DNA of 17,274 nucleotides, from the NCBI GenBank assembly GCA_045635565.1, contig JAZTVX010000079.1:1-17274 (forward strand). The letters run 5' to 3'. The notes below the pieces were generated by a model. That model made no database searches. It saw nothing but the letters and a program-made list of their open reading frames with translations, and had not been told where the DNA came from. Below are positions 8,337-15,883 of the stretch, piece after piece. Both the position numbers and the translations under genes were made by a program. Position 1 is the stretch's first letter; each line of letters starts with the position of its first letter. This stretch comes from RGIG4140 sp045635565. GTDB lineage: Bacteria > Pseudomonadota > Alphaproteobacteria > CAAHEQ01 > UBA3637.

Positions 8337-10076
8337 TTACTGAACCCGAACAACCGAGCAAGAAAATCCTCTGCGTCCTAATTTTTTACACAAACCATCA
8401 GCCGTTTTCACATCTTTGACCGGCCCGACACGCAAACGGAATAATTCTCGCATACCACCATCTGCCGTTGTATCAACGGAATAATACGGCTCATATCCAC
8501 GCAGTGTATCTTGATTTTGCGTATAAATTGTTTCCCAAATGGCTTCTAATTCCGAGATATCGGCATTTGTACCTAATTCAACAGAAATCGTTTCATGGTC
8601 ACCTGTTACCACTGAACGAGCCGAAGCGGTTTTTGTTGAAACAACATCGTTAATCACACCCACAATATTAGCAGAAGCCGAAGGTGAATTCATAACACGT
8701 TCCGGAATTGATGGCATTGGAGCCATTCCTTGTTCATAAAAAACAGCAGCCTGTGTTGGAACAGTTGCACTTGCTTGAATACCGCCCGTTCCCATATCGG
8801 CAGTTGTCGATGCAACAAACGCTGAATCGCCAGACATGCTATTCATATATTTTTCAATTTGACGAACATTGTTTTGAGCAACACGTTCTTCTCGAACAAT
8901 CGTTTCTCCGGCAATTGTCGAACCATTTACACCGGCAAGTGACTCTGACATATCCGTTTCAATAGGCATGATATCAGCCGGCTCCTGACTAACAGTCGTC
9001 GGGCGGGACAAAGAATTACTTTGAGAACCACTGTAATCCGTATATTCCAAACCGGAAGCCGGATCACGACGCAACTTCAAACAGATGATTTTTTTACCGT
9101 TACGCAAAACCATATCACCAATACCTTCCACAACGATCAAACGACTGTTCGGACCACTGGCACGAAAACCAACCGGAACTTCTGTATCTTGGACAATTAA
9201 ATTAACAATTGGTCTTTGTGTCATTGTTAATGCTTTCGGACCCAAATCAATATAGGTAAAGATATTATCACGCCATACATTGTCCGGAGCAATATCAACA
9301 TCAGCAGGATTTGGCAAATACATGTCTATATCAAAGTGAAAACTTTCCGGGTCAACCGGAATATTTTTCAACCAATCTTTTGGACCTGTCGAAGACGAAC
9401 CTGTATTTCCTGTTCGACCTGACATAGCCGACGAAGATGAACCTGTACCGGCAGCCGTTGTCGTCGCACCATTTTGATTGCCCAATTTACCACCATTTTC
9501 AACCGGTGTGTAACGAGGACCAACCAATACATCAACAACTGATTGCGTAATTTTTTCCGTATTATACGTTTCTGAACGCAAGTAGAAAACATATCTGTTA
9601 CCTGAACGACCAAAAATAATCATATTACTGTCAACACCCAAGTAAGACGGATCAGCATAAACGAGGAGAGAGTTCGGTGCTGCAATTTCTCCGCCAAAAG
9701 ATTCAGGAGAACCGATATGAACTTTTTCAATCAACTCCCAAGTCGGCAAGTTAATCAATGTCATCATGCCTTCACGCAAACGAATCGGCAAAACAACATC
9801 CGGCGTCCATGTGTATTTTGAATACCCCGGTTTTGATTGACCTTCCCCCATATGGGAAAGTGGATCATTCCATGCCTTTTGTTGCATCCCCAAAGAATGC
9901 ATGTAATTCATGTTGACAGCTTCAAATTCACCATTTGTTTGAGCAATGGCATCCATCATTTGCTCTGATTGAACATCAGCGGGCAAAATAGATTGTGCCG
10001 ACGCCGTAACCGACAAAAATGCTGCGATTGCAACTGTTGTCAACCAATTTACTTTATGTGATTGTTGTCTTTTCAT
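8337..10076 (-). CDS. VirB9/DotH(IcmK)-like secretion protein with C-terminal SPOR domain
   Basis: A 579-residue exported protein. Residues 1-27 are a signal peptide with an ASA cleavage site. Residues about 88-185 resemble the N-terminal VirB9/TrbG domain (TPDVVLPIRLREGMMTLINL, FGRSGNRYVFYLRSET). A Gly/Ser/Thr-rich linker follows (about 190-235). Residues about 236-335 resemble the C-terminal VirB9/DotH beta-sandwich (DNVWRDNIFTYIDLG, TQRPIVNLIV, GDMVLRNGKKIICLKLRR). After a long linker, residues about 497-579 look like a SPOR domain (ISVELGTNADISELEAIWE, LFRLRVGPVKDVKTADGLCK, LGRRGFSCSVVRV), a fold that binds glycan-stripped peptidoglycan. It is expected in the outer-membrane part of the channel, contacting the VirB10/DotG-like protein encoded next. 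The start has a GAGGAGAAAG ribosome binding site. Assignment to VirB9 or DotH is by pattern only, but the domain order is clear. Confidence 0.8.
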   Translation of the reverse strand: MKRQQSHKVNWLTTVAIAAFLSVTASAQSILPADVQSEQMMDAIAQTNGEFEAVNMNYMHSLGMQQKAWNDPLSHMGEGQSKPGYSKYTWTPDVVLPIRLREGMMTLINLPTWELIEKVHIGSPESFGGEIAAPNSLLVYADPSYLGVDSNMIIFGRSGNRYVFYLRSETYNTEKITQSVVDVLVGPRYTPVENGGKLGNQNGATTTAAGTGSSSSAMSGRTGNTGSSSTGPKDWLKNIPVDPESFHFDIDMYLPNPADVDIAPDNVWRDNIFTYIDLGPKALTMTQRPIVNLIVQDTEVPVGFRASGPNSRLIVVEGIGDMVLRNGKKIICLKLRRDPASGLEYTDYSGSQSNSLSRPTTVSQEPADIMPIETDMSESLAGVNGSTIAGETIVREERVAQNNVRQIEKYMNSMSGDSAFVASTTADMGTGGIQASATVPTQAAVFYEQGMAPMPSIPERVMNSPSASANIVGVINDVVSTKTASARSVVTGDHETISVELGTNADISELEAIWETIYTQNQDTLRGYEPYYSVDTTADGGMRELFRLRVGPVKDVKTADGLCKKLGRRGFSCSVVRVQ

Positions 10077-10113
10077 AAACTTTCTCCTCTAAAAATTTAC
10101 AATCCTGCGTTTA

Positions 10114-10142
10114 GAATAGCCTTAAACCACATTAAAAGTCTA
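10114..10142 (-). promoter_or_regulatory. Possible promoter of the DotH-like gene
   Basis: TAGACT (complement of 10137-10142), 17 bases, CTATTC (complement of 10114-10119) on the - strand, 38 bases before the DotH-like start. The match is partial. Some promoter is expected here, because a strong terminator (10274-10305) cuts off the upstream NfeD gene. The rest of 10143-10273 is very A/T-rich with no other visible feature. Confidence 0.3.
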
Positions 10143-10273
10143 GCAAAAAATGCATAAAAAGATTATTTTTTTTACAAAATTTGGCTTTTTTTGAAAAATA
10201 AGACATAAAAAATCACCACAAAAACTATTTTACTCCTTATCAGCCCCTTTTTTACCACATTTTCAGCAAAATA

Positions 10274-10305
10274 AAAACAGGTTATCTGTTCAGATACCCT
10301 GTTTT
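10274..10305 (-). terminator. Terminator of the SPFH-NfeD operon
   Basis: Arms 10274-10288 and 10291-10305 form a 15-bp stem with one mismatch and a TT loop. In the - direction it is followed by a T-rich tract (complement of 10264-10273). It lies about 20 bases after the NfeD stop. Confidence 0.85.
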
Positions 10306-10325
10306 CATTTTTAAGTGCCAAGACG

Positions 10326-10760
10326 TTATTTTTTACGAATAATCAAAATAACTCCTTTTTCAGCACCGATAACAACTGCTTCGTCCCCGATTTTCAAGTC
10401 ATCTTCAGTATGTGCCAACCAAACAGTATCACCGACTTTCACTTTTGTTTTACCATCTTCGACCGGTTCAACGATACGTACACTTTTGCCTTCCAATTGT
10501 GCCGCCATATCATTCAATCGAGGTCGTGACACATGCTCTTTCTTCAAGAAACGGGCATAAACTTTAAAGCCGATAACAATGGATACAACGGACAAACCAC
10601 AAAATACCAACAGTTGTGTTGTTAATGTCATTGGAACGAAGTACAAAATTCCGGATAGTAACAAAGCGGCAAAACCGAACCATACCATGTAAATACCCGG
10701 AGCAAACAACTCCAATATACCCAACAAAAAGCCGATGGCTATCCAATCAATGTAATCCAT
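10326..10760 (-). CDS. NfeD-family membrane protein (short form)
   Basis: A 144-residue inner-membrane protein. It has hydrophobic segments at about 5-22, 24-42 and 48-68, then a soluble C-terminal beta domain (about 85-142; LEGKSVRIVEPVEDGKTKVK, GDTVWLAHTEDDLKIGDEAV, IGAEKGVILIIRKK) typical of the NfeD OB-fold. Short NfeD proteins work as partners of SPFH/stomatin-like proteins, probably in membrane-domain organisation or quality control. The SPFH gene lies immediately upstream: only three bases separate its stop from this ATG, and the ribosome binding site (AAGAAAGGA) lies inside the end of that gene, so translation is probably coupled. A terminator follows. This is the YbbJ-type partner of QmcA. 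Confidence 0.88.
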   Translation of the reverse strand: MDYIDWIAIGFLLGILELFAPGIYMVWFGFAALLLSGILYFVPMTLTTQLLVFCGLSVVSIVIGFKVYARFLKKEHVSRPRLNDMAAQLEGKSVRIVEPVEDGKTKVKVGDTVWLAHTEDDLKIGDEAVVIGAEKGVILIIRKK

Positions 10761-10763
10761 AAA

Positions 10764-11696
10764 TTATCCTTTCTTTGTCTGTTTCGTTGTTGGTCCCAAA
10801 ACTTCTTTGGCAATTTCGGCAATACCGGCAACAGACCCCATAACATTAGTCGTATCAACAGGCAACATCAACAACTTTTGGTTCGGCGATGTCACAATAC
10901 CTTGCAATGCTTCAATGTATTTTTGACCAAGGAAGTAGTTGATCGCTTGAATGTTACCGTTAGCAATGGCATCAGAAACCATCTTAGTTGCATTTGCTTC
11001 GGCTTCGGCTGTTCTTTCACGGGCTTCGGCTTCACGGAAAGCGGCTTCACGTTTCCCTTCGGCTTCCAAAATAGCAGATTGTTTTTCCCCTTCGGCTTTC
11101 AAAATTTCAGCCTGACGATACCCTTCAGCATCCAAAATATTGGCCCGTTTTTCACGTTCGGCTTTCATTTGACGAGCCATCGCATCAATCAAATCTCGCG
11201 GTGGTGTAATATCTTTAATTTCGACACGTGTTACTTTAACACCCCAAGGAATTGTAGCCTCATCAACAACATGTAACAATTTCTGATTGATGACATCCCT
11301 TTGAGAGAGCAGTTCATCCATATCCATGCTACCGATAACCGTACGAATATTCGTCATAATCAAGTTTAAGATAGCCAATCTTAAATCCCCGACCTGATAA
11401 GCGGCATTAACAGCATCCTGAATTTGATAAAACAAAACACCATCAACACGAACCATGGCGTTATCTTTCGTAATCACATCTTGTGACGGCACATCCAACA
11501 CTTGTTCCATTTTACTTAATTTAGCGCCGATTGTTTCAACTACCGGAACCAAAAAGTGCATACCCGGTTCAAGCGTTCTTGTATAACGACCAAAATATTC
11601 TACTGTATATTCATATCCTTGTTGAACAATAACAATTGATTTAAAGAAAACAATGACCAATAATACAATTAAAATCAACCCGATTGTTAAAGACAT
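10764..11696 (-). CDS. qmcA: SPFH/stomatin-like membrane protein, QmcA family
   Basis: A 310-residue paraslipin. One N-terminal membrane helix (about 3-24) precedes the SPFH/PHB domain (about 25-190), with the family pattern GYEYTVEYFGRYTRTLEPGM, VRVDGVLFYQIQDAVNAAY and VTRVEIKDITPPRDLIDAM. A long charged coiled coil follows (about 186-250: AEREKRANILDAEGYRQAEI, EGEKQSAILEAEGKREAAFR), then a C-terminal oligomerisation segment. Such proteins form large ring or cage-like assemblies in the inner membrane, often with an NfeD partner, which is encoded directly after it. The ribosome binding site is AAAGGAG. A 60-residue SPFH-like gene ends 15 bases upstream in the same operon, and a truncated paralogue lies further upstream. 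Confidence 0.92.
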   Translation of the reverse strand: MSLTIGLILIVLLVIVFFKSIVIVQQGYEYTVEYFGRYTRTLEPGMHFLVPVVETIGAKLSKMEQVLDVPSQDVITKDNAMVRVDGVLFYQIQDAVNAAYQVGDLRLAILNLIMTNIRTVIGSMDMDELLSQRDVINQKLLHVVDEATIPWGVKVTRVEIKDITPPRDLIDAMARQMKAEREKRANILDAEGYRQAEILKAEGEKQSAILEAEGKREAAFREAEARERTAEAEANATKMVSDAIANGNIQAINYFLGQKYIEALQGIVTSPNQKLLMLPVDTTNVMGSVAGIAEIAKEVLGPTTKQTKKG

Positions 11697-11711
11697 TTTA
11701 ACTCCTTTTAT

Positions 11712-11894
11712 TTATTTTTTTTCAATAACACGTTCCGAAATCGGTATAATCCAATGAACACCTTCGGTTATTTGATACAAACTGCCATCCGTACGTTGAA
11801 CAGTATATGTTGCCCCTTTCGGAACAATAACAAGACTCATTCTAATGCTGATTGCAACTAAAACAAGCCATACAACTAATAAGAAAACTGTCAT
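11712..11894 (-). CDS. 60-residue SPFH-like membrane miniprotein
   Basis: The protein has one membrane helix (MTVFLLVVWLVLVAISI) followed by RMSLVIVPKGATYTVQRTDG and a tail TEGVHWIIPISERVIEKK. This is the membrane anchor and first strands of an SPFH domain: compare SIVIVQQGYEYTV and LEPGMHFLVPVVE in the neighbouring full protein. I chose the ATG at 11894 because AAAGGAG lies 5 bases before it. A GTG at 11921 is in frame but has no such site. It sits 15 bases before the full SPFH gene, so it is probably co-transcribed. It could be a small regulatory or adaptor protein of the SPFH complex, or the remnant of a duplicate. The intact start, ribosome binding site and frame favour expression. Confidence 0.65.
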   Translation of the reverse strand: MTVFLLVVWLVLVAISIRMSLVIVPKGATYTVQRTDGSLYQITEGVHWIIPISERVIEKK

Positions 11895-12085
11895 AGCAAC
11901 TCCTTTCGGGAGATTAAACACACCAAAAAAACCACTGCCCCCGTATTCAATGTTTTTTTGTCCATGAAAACATGGTTCTTAAAAAGAGTGTGCTATAATT
12001 TTATTCCCTTGTCAAATATTTTTTGAGATATTATCCGTTTTTTTGTATTTCCTAATAATTTGCAAAAAACATCAGATAAATTCTA
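11895..12085 (-). promoter_or_regulatory. Upstream region of the SPFH operon, related to the region before the truncated paralogue
   Basis: TTGACA on the - strand (complement of 12010-12015) is a good -35, but no strong -10 is seen at 17 bases (CACACT). The stretch about 11987-12042 resembles about 12629-12683 (shared ATTTTATT, CTTGTCAAAT and ATCCGTTTTTTT), so the upstream region seems duplicated together with the SPFH gene. A CCATG-AAAA-CATGG hairpin lies at 11962-11975. Confidence 0.4.
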
Positions 12086-12592
12086 TCAAAACAAATCTCG
12101 CGGTCGAACATTTTTAATTTCGAGACGGGTTACTTGAATACCCATCAGAATCATTTTTTCTTTTATAATGTTCAACAACTCTGAATAAATAATATCTTGT
12201 TTTGATATCAACTCATCTTTATTCATCTGACCGACAATCGCACGAATATTCGGCACAATTAAATTCAAAATATCCAACTTTAAATCTCTGCTCTGTGTAG
12301 CATTAACGGTGTTTTGAATCTGATAAAATAAAATACTATCAATCTGCACCACTTCCTCGTCCTTTGTAGAAACATCTTCTAAAAAAAGATTGAAAGACTG
12401 TTCCATCAGGCTTAATTTAGCCCCAACCGCTTCAATCACCGGAATCAAAAAATGAACACCTGATTTTAACGTTTTTTTGTAACGACCTAAACATTCAACC
12501 GTATATTCATATCCTCGTGGAACAATAACAATTGATTTAAATAATAAAACAAATAAAACAACAACAAAAACAAAACCATACACTGAAAGCAT
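12086..12592 (-). CDS. Truncated SPFH/QmcA paralogue lacking the coiled coil
   Basis: A 168-residue protein collinear with residues 1-178 of the full SPFH protein (FKSIVIVPRGYEYTVECLGR versus FKSIVIVQQGYEYTVEYFGR; TRLEIKNVRPRDLF versus TRVEIKDITPPRDLI). It then stops at TGA TAG just after the RDL motif. It lacks the whole coiled coil and C-terminus, and has a one-residue deletion near VNATQSRDLKL. A 21-base DNA block is identical between the two genes (12521-12541 and 11625-11645). The start and a good ribosome binding site (AAGGAG) are intact and no internal stops occur, so it may be expressed as a membrane-anchored SPFH fragment. Otherwise it is a decaying duplicate. Confidence 0.65.
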   Translation of the reverse strand: MLSVYGFVFVVVLFVLLFKSIVIVPRGYEYTVECLGRYKKTLKSGVHFLIPVIEAVGAKLSLMEQSFNLFLEDVSTKDEEVVQIDSILFYQIQNTVNATQSRDLKLDILNLIVPNIRAIVGQMNKDELISKQDIIYSELLNIIKEKMILMGIQVTRLEIKNVRPRDLF

Positions 12593-12628
12593 TTTTACTC
12601 CTTATCATTAACGCGTTCTTTGCCATGA

Positions 12629-12657
12629 ATAGTGACACAATTTTATTTTCTTGTCAA
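12629..12657 (-). promoter_or_regulatory. Possible promoter of the truncated SPFH gene
   Basis: TTGACA (complement of 12652-12657), 17 bases, CACTAT (complement of 12629-12634) on the - strand. It lies in the 92-base gap after dapF. The -35 is perfect and the -10 is weak. Confidence 0.4.
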
Positions 12658-12684
12658 ATAGTTTAAAAAAACAATCCGTTTTTT

Positions 12685-13497
12685 TCAATATTCCAAAAAC
12701 GTTTTTGAAAATTTCCCTGTAAAAACCGTTTCTGCCGGCCCTGCCATTAAAACAAGACGATAAAACGAATCGTATGTGACTTGCAAATGACCACCCAACA
12801 ATTCAACGTCCACCGCCTCATCTAAAAATCCCTGATCAATACCAGACATTGCCGCAGCACAAGCCCCCGTTCCACTAGCATACGTTTCACCGACTCCTCG
12901 TTCCCAAATACGCATACGAATATGACCTCTATCTAAAATTTCAACAAATTCAATACTGGGTCTTTGCATAAAATGAGGATGGCGTTCCAAAATACGCCCC
13001 ATTCGTTCAACAGGATAATCAAAAACATGACTAACCGGTACGACAAAATGCGGATTTCCTGTTGTAACCAATTGCCCAAAAACCTCCCGTTCATCTGGTA
13101 AAATCAAACAAATAGACGGTTCTGTTTCAGGCATACCCATATTTACCTGAACAAGTGTAATCTGACCGTCTTCTTCACGCAAAAACAATTCTTTCTTTCC
13201 GGCAAATGTTTCAAAAAATAAATGGGTTTTCGTCGTCAATTTATTTTCATATACATATTTTGCCGCACAACGCAATCCGTTTCCGCTGACTTCCCCTTCC
13301 GAACCGTCTGACTTAAAAACACGCATTTTAAAATCAGCTCTGTCTGATGGTAAAATTAAAACGATTCCATCGCATCCGACACCAAAATGAGGTTGAGATA
13401 TTTTTTTTGCTAAATAAGGCCAATTCGGATACTTCTCAATGAAACCATTGATATAAACATAGTCATTACCCAAACCATGCATCTTTGTAAAATCCAT
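12685..13497 (-). CDS. dapF: Diaminopimelate epimerase
   Basis: A 270-residue enzyme that interconverts LL- and meso-diaminopimelate for peptidoglycan and lysine synthesis in the cytoplasm. It shows the N-terminal signature FTKMHGLGNDYV (3-14), GCDGIVLI (41-48), the first catalytic Cys in SGNGLRCAA (C77), the conserved TGNPHFVV (146-153), ERGVGET (199-205) and the second catalytic Cys in ASGTGACAAA (C213). The length is normal. The start is supported by GGAGG just upstream. The first-Cys motif reads VSGNGLRCAAKY rather than the CGN-type motif common in proteobacteria, so its ancestry may differ from the host's. It has its own promoter. No clear terminator follows it, so some read-through into the truncated SPFH gene is possible. 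Confidence 0.95.
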   Translation of the reverse strand: MDFTKMHGLGNDYVYINGFIEKYPNWPYLAKKISQPHFGVGCDGIVLILPSDRADFKMRVFKSDGSEGEVSGNGLRCAAKYVYENKLTTKTHLFFETFAGKKELFLREEDGQITLVQVNMGMPETEPSICLILPDEREVFGQLVTTGNPHFVVPVSHVFDYPVERMGRILERHPHFMQRPSIEFVEILDRGHIRMRIWERGVGETYASGTGACAAAMSGIDQGFLDEAVDVELLGGHLQVTYDSFYRLVLMAGPAETVFTGKFSKTFLEY

Positions 13498-13514
13498 CGT
13501 ATCCTCCGTTTATT

Positions 13515-13543
13515 ATTAGACACCTATTTTACAATTTTGTCAA
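13515..13543 (-). promoter_or_regulatory. Promoter of dapF
   Basis: TTGACA (complement of 13538-13543), 17 bases, TCTAAT (complement of 13515-13520) on the - strand, 18 bases before the dapF start. The transcript leader would be very short. Confidence 0.65.
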
Positions 13544-13544
13544 C

Positions 13545-13571
13545 AAAAAAGGATATAAACAATATCCTTTT
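13545..13571 (-). terminator. Terminator of the SulP transporter gene
   Basis: Perfect 10-bp stem AAAAGGATAT (13547-13556) / ATATCCTTTT (13562-13571) with a 5-base loop. In the - direction the hairpin ends in six T residues. It lies directly beside the dapF -35. Confidence 0.85.
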
Positions 13572-13610
13572 CTGCTGACAATGCATATCTGTTTGTTATA
13601 AAAGACAAAT

Positions 13611-15320
13611 TCAATCTTTTTTCATTTGACGCAAACACCGTTTTGCCATTTTTACGGCATTTTGATAATTGGAAGCCGTTGAAATGGTATGCCAATCCAA
13701 ATGTTCTCGTAAAAATGTATTATGCAAAACACGTCGAGGTTGTTTTTTTATGTTGCATAAAATGATTTTAGTATGATTCATTTCTAATTTTTTGATAAAT
13801 TCAACGATGAGATTTGCCCCACTTGCATCAACCAATGGCACCTGACCCATACGCAAAATCAAAATTTTCGGTTTCGTCCGCAACTGATTGAAGAAATGAG
13901 CAATTTCATTCACACCACCAAAAAACAACGGACCGGATACACGCAAAGCAATCACCCCTTTTTCTGTTAAATTTTCAGGTAAACTTTCACCCCCAAAAAT
14001 TTCACGAGACATTTTATCTTCCGTTTCGATGGCAATTTCATGACTCATGCGATGCATAAAGATAATAGTTGCCATCATAAATCCGACAGAAATAGCCGTA
14101 TTCAAATCAACAAAAACAGTTAAAAGAAAAGTAACAATCAAAACATTTCTGTCACCGGCTTGCGCACCCATAACCTGATAGATTTTATCCAAGCCCAACA
14201 TATTCCATCCGATTAGAATCAAAACAACCGACAAACAAGCCAATGGAATATATTGAGCAACAGATGCTAACGCAACCATGAAAGTCAATAAAAAGACAGA
14301 CTGCATAATCCCCGAAACAGGCGAATAAGCATTGGCCTTAAAATTCGTTGCCGTTCGGGCAATGGCTCCGGTCGCAGGAATACCACTAAAAAAAGCAGTT
14401 CCGATATTTGCAATTCCCTGTGCAACTAATTCAACATTAGAATTGTGATTGTCTCCACTCATACCATCAACTACTTTGGCACTCAACAGCGATTCAACAC
14501 CAGCTAAGAAAGCGATTGTTAATGCACTCGGAAGCATTTTAAAAATCAAAGAAGCATCAAAAACATTCCATTGTGGTTTCGGCAAAAAATGAGGCAATGA
14601 ACCAAATTTTGATCCGATTGTATCAACAGGCAATCCAAAAACAACCACCAAAACAGTTGCACCGATAACACCGATTAAATAATACGGACTTTTTGGGAAA
14701 AACTTTTTAAAACCAAAAATCAGCACAGCTGAAACAACTGTAATCAAAACAGCGTACAGATTGGTTGTATTTAAATGCGTGATATATGATTCCCATTTTG
14801 GCAAAAAAGCAGCCGGCACATCAACAATTGTTAAACCAAACAAATCTTTAATTTGCGTTGAAATCAAAATCACACCGATACCAGCCGTAAAACCGACAAC
14901 AACCGGATACGGAATATATTTGATATATGTACCGAATCGAAAGAAGCCGGCAATCATCAAAATAAGACCGGCCATAATCATGGTTGTCAATAACGCGGGA
15001 TAACCATATTGATGAACAATCCCGAAAATCACAATCACAAACGCTCCGGTCGGTCCACCAATTTGATATCGTGACCCACCAAGCAAAGCTGTCAAAAAAC
15101 CGGCTATAACAGCTGTATATAAACCTTGTGCCGGTTCAACTCCTGATGCGATTGCTAATGCCATAGCCAAAGGAATCGAAACAACAGATACTGTTAATGC
15201 TGCAATACAATCTCGTTTAAATTCTTTTAATGTATATTTTTTACGAAAAATTTCCACAATTTTAGGTGTAAAATGCCGTTTGATGGACTTTTTCGTTCTA
15301 GCCCAGTTAAATCTTTTCAT
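13611..15320 (-). CDS. SulP-family anion transporter with STAS domain
   Basis: A 569-residue inner-membrane transporter of the SulP/SLC26 family (sulfate, bicarbonate or other anions; the substrate cannot be read from sequence). The membrane domain opens with the family signature region (CIAALTVSVVSIPLAMALAI, GVEPAQGLYTAVIAGFLTAL, GGSRYQIGGPTGAFVIVIFG) and contains many hydrophobic helices. The C-terminal STAS domain (about 450-560) includes LRVSGPLFFGG, ILILRMGQVPLVDASGANL and HTKIILCNIKKQPRRVL. I chose the ATG at 15320, which has AAAAGG 7 bases upstream. The ATG at 15368 has no such site and lies upstream of the predicted transcription start. It is a single gene with its own promoter and terminator, divergent from the perR operon. 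Confidence 0.9.
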   Translation of the reverse strand: MKRFNWARTKKSIKRHFTPKIVEIFRKKYTLKEFKRDCIAALTVSVVSIPLAMALAIASGVEPAQGLYTAVIAGFLTALLGGSRYQIGGPTGAFVIVIFGIVHQYGYPALLTTMIMAGLILMIAGFFRFGTYIKYIPYPVVVGFTAGIGVILISTQIKDLFGLTIVDVPAAFLPKWESYITHLNTTNLYAVLITVVSAVLIFGFKKFFPKSPYYLIGVIGATVLVVVFGLPVDTIGSKFGSLPHFLPKPQWNVFDASLIFKMLPSALTIAFLAGVESLLSAKVVDGMSGDNHNSNVELVAQGIANIGTAFFSGIPATGAIARTATNFKANAYSPVSGIMQSVFLLTFMVALASVAQYIPLACLSVVLILIGWNMLGLDKIYQVMGAQAGDRNVLIVTFLLTVFVDLNTAISVGFMMATIIFMHRMSHEIAIETEDKMSREIFGGESLPENLTEKGVIALRVSGPLFFGGVNEIAHFFNQLRTKPKILILRMGQVPLVDASGANLIVEFIKKLEMNHTKIILCNIKKQPRRVLHNTFLREHLDWHTISTASNYQNAVKMAKRCLRQMKKD

Positions 15321-15359
15321 CACATAACCTTTTGATAACTTAATTTTAAAGAAAGTGGG

Positions 15360-15388
15360 AACATACATCTGTTTTTTAATGTCGTCAA
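15360..15388 (-). promoter_or_regulatory. Promoter of the SulP transporter gene
   Basis: TTGACG (complement of 15383-15388), 17 bases, TATGTT (complement of 15360-15365) on the - strand. Transcription would begin near 15353, downstream of the first in-frame ATG at 15368, which supports the start at 15320. Confidence 0.6.
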
Positions 15389-15429
15389 GTCCTATTAAAA
15401 AAAATTTTTCTTTTTTTTAAAAAAAACAT

Positions 15430-15458
15430 TTGACAAGTCATTTTTATTTACATAAAAT
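15430..15458 (+). promoter_or_regulatory. Promoter of the perR-rubrerythrin operon
   Basis: TTGACA (15430-15435), 17 bases, TAAAAT (15453-15458) on the + strand. It is the best promoter in the window and is divergent from the SulP promoter across about 40 A/T-tract bases. Confidence 0.8.
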
Positions 15459-15460
15459 GT

Positions 15461-15489
15461 CTCTTATCAAGAATGATTACTGATAAGAG
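15461..15489 (+). promoter_or_regulatory. Palindrome at perR start: probable PerR operator
   Basis: Perfect 9-bp inverted repeat CTCTTATCA (15461-15469) / TGATAAGAG (15481-15489) with 11 bases between, centred on AATGATTA. It covers the expected transcription start and runs into the ribosome binding site. Its centre resembles Fur/PerR boxes (ATAATNATTAT type), so autoregulation is likely. An RNA hairpin that hides the AGAGGAG site is an alternative. Confidence 0.6.
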
Positions 15490-15494
15490 GAGAA

Positions 15495-15878
15495 ATGTAC
15501 CGTAATACGAAACAAAAAATGTACGTACTGGACGCGACCAGAGAGCTGTGTCATCCGACAGCAGACGACATTTACCATTTCGTTCGTCAACATTGTCCTC
15601 GCATCAGTAAAGGAACTGTTTATCGTTGTTTAATCTCTCTGGTTAACATGGGTAAAGTTCTACATATTCGGATGCCGGATGGTGCTGATTGTTACGATTG
15701 GAATTGTCATAATCATTATCATTTGGTTTGTCGTCAATGTGGTAGCGTTTGCGATATTGAAGTTCCCTACATGGCACAATTAAACAATACTGTTATTTGT
15801 GGGGCTTTGATTCAAGAACATACAACATTATTTCACGGGGAATGTCCCCACTGTTATCAACAAGGAAAAAAGGATTAA
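15495..15878 (+). CDS. perR: PerR-type Fur-family regulator (peroxide/metal sensor)
   Basis: A 127-residue Fur-family repressor. The winged helix (about 5-60) has HPTADDIY and SKGTVYRCLISL. Compared with Bacillus subtilis PerR from memory, all five regulatory metal ligands are present with matching spacing: H20, D68 (CYDWN), H74, H76 (HYHLVC) and D87. The Asp at 68 is typical of PerR rather than Fur. Zinc-site cysteines are C79/C82 (CRQC) and C117/C120 (CPHC). It lacks about 17 residues of the usual N-terminal helix, and the promoter immediately upstream leaves no room for them. The ATG is preceded by AGAGGAG at a short spacing. It overlaps no gene and ends 5 bases before the rubrerythrin ATG. 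It probably represses this operon until peroxide oxidises the metal-bound His. Confidence 0.88.
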   Translation: MYRNTKQKMYVLDATRELCHPTADDIYHFVRQHCPRISKGTVYRCLISLVNMGKVLHIRMPDGADCYDWNCHNHYHLVCRQCGSVCDIEVPYMAQLNNTVICGALIQEHTTLFHGECPHCYQQGKKD

Positions 15879-15883
15879 ACACA

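Noticed and set aside
11895..11921. GTG at 11921 as start of the SPFH miniprotein
   Set aside because: No ribosome binding site there, whereas AAAGGAG precedes the ATG at 11894 and the membrane helix begins right after that Met.
15797..15883. 29-codon N-terminal extension of rubrerythrin
   Set aside because: It lies entirely inside perR in another frame and is not rubrerythrin-like; the ATG at 15884 has a good ribosome binding site.
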